Of a DNA stretch of 35,887 nt, positions 27,945 to 35,610 are shown piece by piece (position 1 is the first letter of the stretch; each line of letters starts with the position of its first letter). This DNA comes from Myxococcus vastator (lineage in GTDB: Bacteria; Myxococcota; Myxococcia; Myxococcales; Myxococcaceae). Both the position numbers and the translations under genes were made by a program. Below the pieces are notes generated by a model. The model was given only the letters and a program-made list of their open reading frames with translations, ran no database searches and was not told where the DNA came from. The stretch is from positions 1 to 35,887 of the forward strand of contig NZ_JAAIYB010000029.1 of NCBI RefSeq assembly GCF_010894475.1, given 5' to 3'.

Positions 27945-28187
27945 TCAGCCCTTCTTCTTGTCGCTCTCCGCGTTGTAGGCGGCGCGCTGGCCGCGTTGCA
28001 GCTCCGGCCCCTTGCGCCACGGCAGGTCGACGTCGGTGCGCTGGCCGCCGTCCTGCTCGGTGATGTCGTTGAGGAACTCGGCGCGTCCCTCCGCGGGGAC
28101 CTGCTCGCCGTCCGCCTCGGGGTCCTTCTGCTTCTCGGGGTCGAGCGGGATGCCCGCGCTCCGCTTGAGGTAGTCCTTGGGGTCCAT
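27945..28187 (-). CDS. Small hydrophilic hypothetical protein
   Basis: The 80-residue product begins at the ATG at 28187, preceded by TTTTGGAGAC, a good ribosome site. It is highly charged (many Asp, Glu, Lys and Arg, with PEKQKDPEADGEQ in the first third and a KKKG end) and has no hydrophobic helix, so it is likely soluble and largely disordered. I do not recognise a family. It lies 67 bases downstream of the next minus-strand gene and may share its transcript. Confidence 0.6.
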   Translation of the reverse strand: MDPKDYLKRSAGIPLDPEKQKDPEADGEQVPAEGRAEFLNDITEQDGGQRTDVDLPWRKGPELQRGQRAAYNAESDKKKG

Positions 28188-28254
28188 GTCTCCAAAATGG
28201 AGACGCCCACCGTCCACGCGCAGGGAGCGGACAGCCGGGCGGGCCCGTGCTGGC

Positions 28255-28593
28255 TCAGTTGAGGTACTTGGGCCGGGGCGGCTCGGCGGGCTGCTGCTTC
28301 ATCCGCTCCAGCCCCTGGCGGGTGAGGACGAAGCGGACCACGCCGGAGCCCCGCTCCGTCTCGATTTCCGCCTCGAAGGCCGGCCCGGCGATGCCGCCGA
28401 AGGACACGTCCTTGCGCAGGTTCACCACCCGGCCGCTCACCATGTCCCCGGCCACCTCCTTGGCGCCCTCTCCGCGCTGGTGCAGCTCGAAGGCCGCCTG
28501 GTGCAGCGTCATCGCCAGCGAGGGCGACAGCGGCTGGTTGCTGAAGAGGACGGAGATGAGGAGCCAGTAGGGAGGTGCCGGGTCGGTGGACAT
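28255..28593 (-). CDS. Hypothetical protein (112 residues)
   Basis: A compact protein with an ATG at 28593 and GAGG five bases upstream. The N-terminal third has a helix (LSPSLAMTLHQAAFELHQRG) and the remainder alternates short strands (RVVNLRKDVSF, FEAEIETERGSGVVRFVLTRQGL), so it should be a small mixed alpha/beta fold. It has no signal peptide or metal site and no family I can name. It is followed on the same strand by the 80-residue gene. Confidence 0.6.
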   Translation of the reverse strand: MSTDPAPPYWLLISVLFSNQPLSPSLAMTLHQAAFELHQRGEGAKEVAGDMVSGRVVNLRKDVSFGGIAGPAFEAEIETERGSGVVRFVLTRQGLERMKQQPAEPPRPKYLN

Positions 28594-28704
28594 CGCGGCC
28601 TCATCCTAAGCGCCTGGCGCAGCGGAGGCCCGTGGAAGTGACGGCTCGGGCAGCTCGAAGCGGGCCAGCGCCTTCACGCCTGGCTTGCCCTTGCCGCCCT
28701 GCCG

Positions 28705-29988
28705 CTACCCCGCGCGTGGGCGGCGACGTGAGGCAATGCCCTCGGCCAGGGCGACCTGCTGCTTCCAGTGCCCATACAGGCGCCCCTGCGAGGCCAGCCG
28801 GTCCAGCTTGCGCTGGGTCGCCTCATCCACCGACCCGGGCGGCGCGTCCCGGAAGGGTGTCCCCGGCAGCGGCATGAAGGTATGCCCATGCACGCGCGCG
28901 CCCAGCCCGGCCAACTGCTCCATCAGCGCCACCGTGGCGTCCACGTCCGCGGGCTCCTCGCCGGGCAGCCCGAGGATGAAGTCCACGTTGGGCACGAAGC
29001 CACACGCCACCGCGATGCGGGTGGCGCGCACCACCGTCTCCACGTCGTGCCCGCGGCGCGTGCTCTGGAGGATGCGCTCGGAGCCGGACTGTCCGCCGAT
29101 GATGAGGTTGTCGTTGTGGACGTAGCGCTTGAGCAGCGCCAGCGCCTCGGGCGTGACGTGCTCGGGGCGGACCTCCGACGGGAAGGTGCCGTAGTAGACG
29201 CGCCCATCGGGCGCCATGGCCTCCTTCACCGCGGCGAGCAGTGCCTCCACCGCGTCCAGGTTCACCGACTCGTCGGCGGTGCCGTAGGACATGGAGGTGG
29301 GCGTGATGAAGCGGAGGTCGCGCCGGCCCGAGCGCCGCAGCTCCCGCGCCCAGTGCGCCACGTTGGCCACGGAGCGGTGGCGGAAGCGCGCCTTGCTCAT
29401 GAACGGCGTCTGGCAGAAGCGGCACGCGTAGATGCAGCCGCGCGTAATCTCGATGGCGCCGTACTGCCCGTTGCGCGCCGCGAAGGGCGGGAAGTCGTCG
29501 AGCTGCACGCCCTCCCCTCGGCCGTGCTGCACCAGCTTCCCGTCCTTCAGGTACGCGATGCCGTGCGTGTCACGAGGCTCCTCGCCCCGCAGCACCCGGC
29601 CGAGCAACGCGCGGAGGGAGTACTCACCCTCGCCCACCGCCACCAGGTCGAAGCCCGCCTGAAGCGTCTGGAGCGTCTCCGCCGTGGCATGCACGCCGCC
29701 GGCGATGCACAGCACCTCCCGCCCCTCCAGCCGCTCACGCACCCACGCCAGCTCCGCCGCCGCGGGGGCGAAGCTGGCCGAGTAGAAGGACCACGCGGCC
29801 ACCACCGTGTCTCCCGCGTCCACGCGCTCGCGAATCGTGTCCAGCAGCGTCTCGCGGCTGCGCGGAAAGTGGAGCGTCACGTCCGCCAGCGCCGGGTCCG
29901 ACTCCACGGCGCCCGCCAGCACGGTGAAGGCGTACTTGCCCGGGTACTGGTAGCTCAGGACGAGCGAAACACGGCGAGATGGCGACAT
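28705..29988 (-). CDS. B12-binding domain/radical SAM protein (TIGR04013-like)
   Basis: The 427-residue protein joins an N-terminal cobalamin-binding-like Rossmann domain (about 1-140, with GGVHATAE and VAVGEGEYSL) to a radical SAM domain. The iron-sulfur motif CxxxCxxC is GCIYACRFCQ (Cys185, Cys189, Cys192). Later blocks include GGQSGSERIL (about 298-307) and DFILGLPGEEP (about 335-345), as in methylthiotransferase-like and B12-dependent methylase-like groups. It looks most like the TIGR04013 family, whose reaction is unknown. The B12 base-off His motif (DxHxxG) is not evident, so B12 binding is uncertain. It lies 71 bases downstream of the serine hydrolase gene on the same strand. Confidence 0.88.
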   Translation of the reverse strand: MSPSRRVSLVLSYQYPGKYAFTVLAGAVESDPALADVTLHFPRSRETLLDTIRERVDAGDTVVAAWSFYSASFAPAAAELAWVRERLEGREVLCIAGGVHATAETLQTLQAGFDLVAVGEGEYSLRALLGRVLRGEEPRDTHGIAYLKDGKLVQHGRGEGVQLDDFPPFAARNGQYGAIEITRGCIYACRFCQTPFMSKARFRHRSVANVAHWARELRRSGRRDLRFITPTSMSYGTADESVNLDAVEALLAAVKEAMAPDGRVYYGTFPSEVRPEHVTPEALALLKRYVHNDNLIIGGQSGSERILQSTRRGHDVETVVRATRIAVACGFVPNVDFILGLPGEEPADVDATVALMEQLAGLGARVHGHTFMPLPGTPFRDAPPGSVDEATQRKLDRLASQGRLYGHWKQQVALAEGIASRRRPRAG

Positions 29989-30059
29989 GCTGGAAGGGCT
30001 TTATGCCACAGGGCCGACAGCGCGGACACACGAGCGCACCGTCGCGCCGCGCGCGCCTG

Positions 30060-31643
30060 TCAGGGCGAAGGCACCAGGGAGAGGGCCATCGCGTTGAAGG
30101 CAGGGAACTCCATGACGTCCGGAGGCACCCGCCCGTCCGGCACGGCCATGCGCACCACCACCAGGTCCTGCGCTGGCACCACCAGCAGGAGCTGCCCGAA
30201 GGAGCCGCGCGCGGAGTAGCCACGAGGCGCGCCCTCCACCTGCGTACGCAGCGGGACGCGGGCGCTCTTCTCCATGAACGCCATGACGCCCTTCATCCCG
30301 CCCAGCCGCTCGGAGAGCACCCGCATGAAGTCCCCGGAGGGAATCGGCTGGTCCACCACGTCGCGAAGGCGGGACAGCGCCGACTCGGGCATGCCGTTGC
30401 GGCGCGCCTCGTCCACCATGTCCTGGCCCAGCACGCGGAACGCCTTGTCGTAGACGAGCCACCACAACAAGCCCGCCGTGGGATTGTGGGCCTGCGATGG
30501 CGCCGCGGTGCACTCCTGAATCCAGGACTCGCTCAGGATGCGCTGGCCCTGCCAGACGCCGCGCTGGAGCATCAACTGGCCCACCTTCGCGAAGTCCACG
30601 GGGTGCAGCCGCAGGCCGGACATGCCCAGCGGGTTGCCGGACGGGTCCTTCTGCCAGAACACGTCGCGGATGCCGAGCGGTTCGAAGAGGCGCCGCATGA
30701 GATAGGCGTCCAGCTTCTCCCCCGAGGCGCGCTCCACCACGCCCGCGAGCAGGTTGGTCGCCTTGTTGTTGTAGAAGAACTGGCTCCCCGGCACGTCCAC
30801 CACATGGGCGTCCAACGCGTAGCGGACGAAGTCTCGCGACTGGTAGATGTCCATCGCGTTGGCGTTCGCCGCCAGCCCCGAGGTGTGGCTGAGCAGGTGC
30901 CGCAAGGTGACCTTCCCCTTGAGGCCGTCCTTCCACTCCGGGAAGAAGGTGGAGACGGGCGCGTCGGCGGAGGCAATCTTCCCTTCGTCGATGAGCAGGC
31001 CAATGGCCAGCGCCACCACGCCCTTCGTCGCGGACATGGACTCGATGCGCTGCGTCTCGCCGCCGAAGTACCACTCGCCCACCCGCTTTCCATGGCGGAG
31101 CACCACCAGGGCCGACGAGCCCGCGTCCTCGGCCGCCTTCACGAAGGCCTCGAGCGCCGGCACCGACACCCCCGCCTCCGCGGGCGTCGCCTTCTCCAGC
31201 CCCGCCCCCACGTTGCCCTCGGCGCGCGCCTTCAGCGCGTTCTCCCGGGCCCGCGCCACCAGCGCGTCGTAGCCGGGCATCCGCCGCAGCGGCGCCAGGG
31301 ACTTGTCGTGCAGCAGGTCGCCCGGTGAGTTCATCCCGCGTTCGACGGCGCGCTCCAGCCAGGTGAACGCCGCGGCATCGTCACCGGTGCCCAGCGAGGC
31401 ATAGGCGGCATACCAGGCCACGTCGTCCGTCTGGTGGCCGCCGTCCCACAGTCGCTGCATCTCCGAAAGCGCGGAGTCGAAGCGCCCCGCCTCCATGGCC
31501 ATGCCCGCCCGTTGCAGGGCCTCGCGGAACTGGGACTCAGGGTCCACGGGCGCCTGTGCCACGGGCGCTGGCGGCGTGACAGCCGGTGGCGAGTGAGCAC
31601 AGGCCAGCAACGTACAGAGCGGAAGGAAGAGGCGGTATCGCAT
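30060..31643 (-). CDS. Lipoprotein: TPR-like region plus serine hydrolase (class C beta-lactamase/esterase fold)
   Basis: The 527-residue protein begins at the ATG at 31643, because a signal peptide with lipobox LLAC (Cys15, Ala at +2) starts there; the frame runs further upstream without sense. Residues about 36-140 are TPR-like helices. From about 150 comes the penicillin-binding/class C fold: the nucleophile motif SATK (Ser204, Lys207), HLLSHTSGL (249-257), and the YxN motif as YNN (Tyr291-Asn293). Such lipidated hydrolases act as esterases, D-amino-acid peptidases or penicillin-binding-like proteins; the substrate is unknown. It would face the periplasm on the outer membrane. The radical SAM gene follows. 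Confidence 0.9.
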   Translation of the reverse strand: MRYRLFLPLCTLLACAHSPPAVTPPAPVAQAPVDPESQFREALQRAGMAMEAGRFDSALSEMQRLWDGGHQTDDVAWYAAYASLGTGDDAAAFTWLERAVERGMNSPGDLLHDKSLAPLRRMPGYDALVARARENALKARAEGNVGAGLEKATPAEAGVSVPALEAFVKAAEDAGSSALVVLRHGKRVGEWYFGGETQRIESMSATKGVVALAIGLLIDEGKIASADAPVSTFFPEWKDGLKGKVTLRHLLSHTSGLAANANAMDIYQSRDFVRYALDAHVVDVPGSQFFYNNKATNLLAGVVERASGEKLDAYLMRRLFEPLGIRDVFWQKDPSGNPLGMSGLRLHPVDFAKVGQLMLQRGVWQGQRILSESWIQECTAAPSQAHNPTAGLLWWLVYDKAFRVLGQDMVDEARRNGMPESALSRLRDVVDQPIPSGDFMRVLSERLGGMKGVMAFMEKSARVPLRTQVEGAPRGYSARGSFGQLLLVVPAQDLVVVRMAVPDGRVPPDVMEFPAFNAMALSLVPSP

Positions 31644-31677
31644 GGGCGCTCCAAGGGACGTGGTCTGTTCGGACAAC

Positions 31678-31688
31678 GTTCCTGGAAC
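31678..31688. promoter_or_regulatory. Perfect palindrome upstream of the serine hydrolase gene
   Basis: GTTCCTGGAAC is a perfect 11-base palindrome, 34 bases before the ATG at 31643. It may be an operator, but palindromes this short occur by chance. Confidence 0.25.
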
Positions 31689-31828
31689 ACCGATATTGCA
31701 CGGCACACGCGCCAGGGCGAGGGTCGAAGCAGGCGCCCACCCGGCGCACCCACTCCATGAACGCGACCTCGACGCGCGGCAAGCCCACGATGGGCGCCAA
31801 GCCGAGGAGAGGCGGGCCCGCAGCCCAG

Positions 31829-31844
31829 GGGGGACAACGCCCCC
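31829..31844 (-). terminator. Short G/C hairpin after the 192-residue protein gene
   Basis: GGGGG and CCCCC pair around a 6-base loop, eight bases past the stop on the minus strand. The stem is short and no T-run follows, so this is a weak candidate. Confidence 0.3.
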
Positions 31845-31851
31845 ATCCACT

Positions 31852-32430
31852 TCACGAACCAATGACAAGGAAGGGATCGAAGTAGAAATACTCGACGGTC
31901 GCCCCGTCCCTCGTCAGTCCGAACACCAATCCGTATTGGAACTCACCGCTCACGTTGGAACTGATACCAAACGTGATGCACGGAAAGTAGCTGCGCGTCA
32001 TGCTGGCCGTGAGGGCCTTGTCGATGAGCGGGTTGTTGGGCCAATTGCTCCAGGAAGGAGGCGTCTGCGTCCACCACGTGCCATTCTCGCCGAACGCGAT
32101 GAAGTCAGGCACGGGGCCCGGATCCATGTCGATGGTGGGGATGTCGATGGGCCGCCTCAAGGCATCCATCATGTCCGAGTCCTGGAGCGGCTTGCCCTGT
32201 ATCGAATGCGCGATGATGCCGTTGGGTGCGAGCTTCACGGACGTGAGGTGGTTCTTCTCCGCCGTGTAGATGCGGATGTTCTCCCCCTGCGCGACGGGCA
32301 CCTTGTACTCGGCGCCTTGGGGCTTGCCGTTCAGGACGAACGGAGGATGCTCGACCGCGACCGCGGTGTTGACGGAGACCCCACCCTTGGGAAGTGAACT
32401 GGAATCAATCAGGAAGACAATCTTCGCCAT
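31852..32430 (-). CDS. Hypothetical 192-residue protein, possibly AidA/PixA-like
   Basis: This product starts at the ATG at 32430 and has no signal peptide. It opens with a strand (KIVFLIDSSSL), contains a strand-rich middle (EYKVPVAQGENIRIYTAEKN), a Trp- and Pro-rich loop (WWTQTPPSWSNWPNNP) and ends YGLVFGLTRDG followed by FYFDPFLVI. The opening strand plus the closing aromatic-DPF segment faintly recalls AidA/PixA inclusion-body proteins, which end in a similar WDPF-type motif, but the middle does not align convincingly. Base composition is lower in GC than the neighbours, and no gene follows for 800 bases upstream, suggesting an isolated acquired gene. No clear Shine-Dalgarno is seen. Confidence 0.65.
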   Translation of the reverse strand: MAKIVFLIDSSSLPKGGVSVNTAVAVEHPPFVLNGKPQGAEYKVPVAQGENIRIYTAEKNHLTSVKLAPNGIIAHSIQGKPLQDSDMMDALRRPIDIPTIDMDPGPVPDFIAFGENGTWWTQTPPSWSNWPNNPLIDKALTASMTRSYFPCITFGISSNVSGEFQYGLVFGLTRDGATVEYFYFDPFLVIGS

Positions 32431-33230
32431 GTACGCACCAGGTCTTTCGTGTGGTTGATGCCTATCGCTGCTGAACCCTCACATCGGATTCACGACAAGG
32501 AGCCCACCTCGTCTGGCGTCAGACAGAGCAACTCACATGCCAGCAACTGCCCGTCCCTTACACGTCTGAAGTTCACATGAAGGCTGGAGCACCGCCATGC
32601 GACTGACGCGTCAGCCGCTTTCGCCGCCACTCCGCGCCTGACGTGCAAGACACTGCTCCAGGCGCGCCCGAATCCGCCTCAACCACAGACGCGAATCCAC
32701 CTCCATTCCAGCACCAACATATGGAACCAGGGGGAGGCTTGGACCCGCCCCATCCGGTCGTCACGTCCCGCGGCGAGGCGCAGGTGCGCGACGACGCACG
32801 ACGGGATGGCTGCGTAGGAGAAACCCCTGAGGCCCTGGTTCCGGCCAGGCGGCCCTCACGAGGGACGTGACCGGCGAGTCCGCGGGGGCCTTCCCGCCGG
32901 ACGACAGGCACGGTCCCGACCTGTCAGGTGATTGGATTGGCTGCTCACGCGCAGGGGGCGGACACGAGGCACTCCTGACACGTCAGGCGCGCCAGCCATG
33001 CGTCAGACTTCCAGGTGAGGAAGCATCGGCACCGTGAATCACCCGGACGTGCCACGTTGGGCCTCCCACTCGAACGAGAGCGGCGCACCGCCCCGGAGCC
33101 GGGCAGACCTTCTCCGGCAAGCCAACGTCGCCGGTGGGTACGAGCGCGCAAGACACGTAGGTCGAGACCCGCACCGCACACTTCCCCACGAAGGCGCGCG
33201 AGCCCATGGCCCGCGCGCCCCCCCATGGGC
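32431..33230. other. 800-base intergenic region, no convincing gene
   Basis: No frame here has a plausible start, composition and family likeness together; frames of 75-112 codons on both strands look like chance. Two small dyads stand out: ACCTGTCAGGT (32919-32929) and CCTGAC-AC-GTCAGG (32974-32987), sharing the core TGTCAGG or its complement, perhaps regulator sites. The region may be a decayed gene or a promoter-rich spacer. Confidence 0.55.
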
Positions 33231-33232
33231 TC
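33200..33232 (-). terminator. Hairpin overlapping the polysaccharide lyase stop
   Basis: GAGCCCATGG and CCATGGGCTC form a perfect 10-base stem with a 13-base GC-rich loop. It runs from inside the lyase stop codon into the downstream gap on the minus strand, so it is a good terminator candidate despite lacking a T-run. Confidence 0.55.
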
Positions 33233-34331
33233 AGTGGCCGCGACGGCGGTAACCCGCCAGGCCCATCAGCCCCAGCAGCGCGAAGGCCGCCGCGGAGCCA
33301 CCGGTGCTGCTGCACCCCGCCTGGGCCGCGACGCCCTCATCCGGGGAGATGCCTCCGGGCGGGGGCACGTTCGGCCTGGGCACCGTGCCCGCGTCCCGGT
33401 CCGGCGTGCCCGCGTCCGGCTGCGGCTCCTCGGCCCCACCCGCATCCACGGGGTCCGGGTCCACGCTGCCCGCGTCCATGGGTGAACCCGCGTCCATGGG
33501 AGCCCCCGCGTCCACCGGCGTCCCCGCGTCCACGGGAGGCGGCTCCGGCTCCGGCTCCTGTTCGAGCACGTCCGACAGCGCCGTCGCCTGCATGAAACCG
33601 TCGTGATAGACGACGCCCACCGGCCGCACCGTGTCGCTCCGGTAGAGGCCCAGCTTCAGGTAGTTGCGCTGCCCCGAGTACATCGTCATCGCGCCGCGCT
33701 TGGGCAGCACCAGTTCCTTGTTGTGCCACAGCTCGACGAAGCCCACCTTCGGGTCGGACGACCACTTCGCGTGCAGGATGAACTCGTGCCACACGCCGCG
33801 GGTGAGCTTCGTGCGCCAGGGAATCTCGCTGGTGCCGGGGAGCGACAGGCGAATCTCCTCCCCCTTCACGTAGAACTCCACCGGCGGCGAACCACAGCAC
33901 CCGTCGTGGTGCCACTGGGTGAAGAGCTGCCAGGTGTCCACGCTGGGGAAGTCGTTCGCGAACATCACCTTCCAGCGGTAGTAGTACTCCGAGCCCACCG
34001 GCTCGTTGCTGATGTAGACCAGCTCGTTGCGATTCCCGCTGGCGTTGATGGGGTCGTCGCCCTGATACACCGTCGCCTTCAGCGCGTATTGGCCCTCGGC
34101 CACGGGGGACGTCACCACCTGCAGCCGGTTCGCGTTCACCATCTGCGCGCGGGAGTACTGCGAGCGGTCACCCGTCTCGAAGTCCCCCCGCCACACGACG
34201 CCTGCCATGGCGAGCCCGGGGACGCACCACATCACAAGCCATACGGGGACAAAGGCTCTCAAAATACATCCTCGCAAAGGTCTGGAATGCAACGACCGAC
34301 ACACCGTATCGCAAACCCTCCCCTGCTTCAT
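33231..34331 (-). CDS. Polysaccharide lyase-like secreted protein with MYXO-CTERM tail
   Basis: The protein carries a heparin-lyase-like jelly-roll domain (polysaccharide lyase family, PF14099-like): RNELVYI, YYYRWKVMF, FPSVDTWQLFTQWHHDG and WHEFILHAKWS are its landmarks. A Pro/Asp/Ala/Gly linker with repeated VDAG/MDAG follows, then a MYXO-CTERM sorting tail: a Cys in AGCSSTGG, a hydrophobic helix (AAAFALLGLMGLAGY) and a terminal RRR cluster. Such tails are processed by myxosortase for surface display. The ATG at 34331 has GCGGGGG just ahead and gives 366 residues. A TTG at 34262, with GAGG seven bases upstream, would give a cleaner signal peptide (VPVWLVMWCVPGLAMA) and may be the true start. 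The enzyme would cut acidic polysaccharide outside the cell; the substrate is unknown. Confidence 0.85.
   Translation of the reverse strand: MKQGRVCDTVCRSLHSRPLRGCILRAFVPVWLVMWCVPGLAMAGVVWRGDFETGDRSQYSRAQMVNANRLQVVTSPVAEGQYALKATVYQGDDPINASGNRNELVYISNEPVGSEYYYRWKVMFANDFPSVDTWQLFTQWHHDGCCGSPPVEFYVKGEEIRLSLPGTSEIPWRTKLTRGVWHEFILHAKWSSDPKVGFVELWHNKELVLPKRGAMTMYSGQRNYLKLGLYRSDTVRPVGVVYHDGFMQATALSDVLEQEPEPEPPPVDAGTPVDAGAPMDAGSPMDAGSVDPDPVDAGGAEEPQPDAGTPDRDAGTVPRPNVPPPGGISPDEGVAAQAGCSSTGGSAAAFALLGLMGLAGYRRRGH
33465..33541 (-). repeat. Coding repeat in the lyase linker (V/MDAG units)
   Basis: Hexapeptide units of the form xPV/MDAG recur at least four times in a row (TPVDAG, APMDAG, SPMDAG and a leading PVDAG), seen on the plus strand as repeated CCCGCGTCCA. 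It is a flexible spacer between the lyase domain and the sorting tail. The boundaries are approximate. Confidence 0.6.
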
Positions 34332-34392
34332 TCCCCCGCCAAATCCTTCCCGCTGGTCCGGCAAGTGGGCAGGCGGGCATGCAAGGCCTTGA

Positions 34393-34416
34393 ATGTTTCA
34401 CGTCATGTTTCACGTC
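34393..34416. repeat. Perfect 12-base tandem repeat, parS half-site-like
   Basis: ATGTTTCACGTC is present twice head to tail in the divergent region between the lyase gene and astA. Each copy contains TGTTTCACGT, the first ten bases of the widely conserved ParB site TGTTTCACGTGAAACA, but as direct rather than inverted halves. It could bind a different regulator of astA. Confidence 0.6.
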
Positions 34417-34575
34417 GAGCGCGAGGCGGCTTGCACACTCCGGGCGTCCTGGCAAGCCGTCAGCAACACGTCGCGTCATCAACACGCCGGCCAACCTTCA
34501 AGCTGACGGGCGGCAGGTGTGGGGTATGGTCCCCCCTTTCCGGCGCTCCACCACGGGGGCGTCCCGAGTGTCCCC

Positions 34576-35601
34576 ATGCTTGTCCTGCGTGACGTCCAGA
34601 AGACCGACTTGCCCGGGCTGAAGAGGCTCGCGGCCGTGCTGAACACGGTGAACCTGCCGAACAACGAGGAAACGCTGTCGGCCATCGTGGACACGTCGGT
34701 GAAGAGCTTCGCGGGCAAGGTGAAGAACCCCTTCGAGCGCGAGTATCTCTTCGTGCTGGAGGACGTGCGCAACAGCCTCATCATCGGCACGTCGATGATC
34801 ATCGCGCAGCACGGCACCTACGAGGCTCCGCACATCTATTACGAGGTGAGCGAGCGCGAGCACTACTCCGCCTCCCTCTCCCGTCACCTTCGCCACAAGG
34901 TCCTCTCCATCGCCTACAACTACGAAGGCCCCACCGAGGTGGGCGGCCTCGTCGTGGACCCGCCCTACCGCGCCACGCCGGACAAGCCCGGCAAGCAGCT
35001 GTCCTACGGGCGCTTCCTCTTCATCGCCATGCACCGGCGGCTCTTCCGCCCCCGCGTGCTGGCGGAGCTGCTGCCGCCGCTGCTACCGGACGGCCGCAGC
35101 CTCTTGTGGGAGGCCTGCGGCAAGAAGTTCACCGGCCTCACCTACCAGGAGGCGGACCGCCTCAGCCGGCAGAACAAGGAGTTCATCAAGGAGCTCTTCC
35201 CCGCTTCGGACATCTACGCGTCGCTCTTCCCCGCGCGCGTGCAGAAGGTGCTGGGCGAGGTGGGCCCGCAGACGCGCGGCGTGCAGCGCATGCTGGAGCG
35301 CATCGGCTTCAAGTACATGGAGCGCATCGACCCGTTCGACGGCGGCCCCCACTTCGAGGCCGACACGGCCGACATCTCCCTGATACGCAAGTACCGCACG
35401 CTCAAGGTGGCGGAGGAGGACTTCGACCTGGAGGGGGATGACGTCCTCGTCGCGGTGGAGAGTGAGACCGGCCGCAACCGCTTCCGCTCCGTGCGCTGCC
35501 ACGCCCGCCTGGAGAACACCCAGGCCCTCCTGCCCGCGTGGGCCAAGGAGGTCCTGGACGTCCAGACCGGCGCGAAGGTGTCCATCATCCCCTTCGAGTA
35601 G
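34576..35601 (+). CDS. astA: Arginine N-succinyltransferase
   Basis: AstA moves a succinyl group from succinyl-CoA to the alpha-amine of arginine, the first step of arginine catabolism by the AST pathway. The 341-residue length equals the family norm. Supporting segments are the start LVLRDVQKTDLPGL, the middle IYYEVSEREHYSA and PTEVGGLVVDPPYR, and FTGLTYQEADRLSRQNKEF with DIYASLFP, followed by QTRGVQRMLERIGFKY. The ATG at 34576 is chosen because family members begin at this strand; the frame is open a further 19 codons upstream, and its own ribosome site is poor. No other ast genes are beside it, so the rest of the pathway must be elsewhere. It converges on the transglutaminase-like gene. 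Confidence 0.92.
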   Translation: MLVLRDVQKTDLPGLKRLAAVLNTVNLPNNEETLSAIVDTSVKSFAGKVKNPFEREYLFVLEDVRNSLIIGTSMIIAQHGTYEAPHIYYEVSEREHYSASLSRHLRHKVLSIAYNYEGPTEVGGLVVDPPYRATPDKPGKQLSYGRFLFIAMHRRLFRPRVLAELLPPLLPDGRSLLWEACGKKFTGLTYQEADRLSRQNKEFIKELFPASDIYASLFPARVQKVLGEVGPQTRGVQRMLERIGFKYMERIDPFDGGPHFEADTADISLIRKYRTLKVAEEDFDLEGDDVLVAVESETGRNRFRSVRCHARLENTQALLPAWAKEVLDVQTGAKVSIIPFE

Positions 35602-35610
35602 CCCGCTGCC

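Noticed and set aside
32573-32911. 112-codon minus-strand frame in the 800-base gap
   Set aside because: Residue mix (Arg, Gly, Ser, Trp, Pro) and lack of a ribosome site suggest chance.
32945-33226. Frame ending in a Cys-rich LTCQECLVSAPCA, considered as a peptide precursor
   Set aside because: No ribosome site near a sensible start, no modification-enzyme genes nearby, and the rest of the frame looks random.
34519-34575. Upstream extension of astA to the ATG at 34519
   Set aside because: Family members begin with the strand that starts at 34576; the 19 extra residues are Pro/Gly/His-rich and unlike the family.
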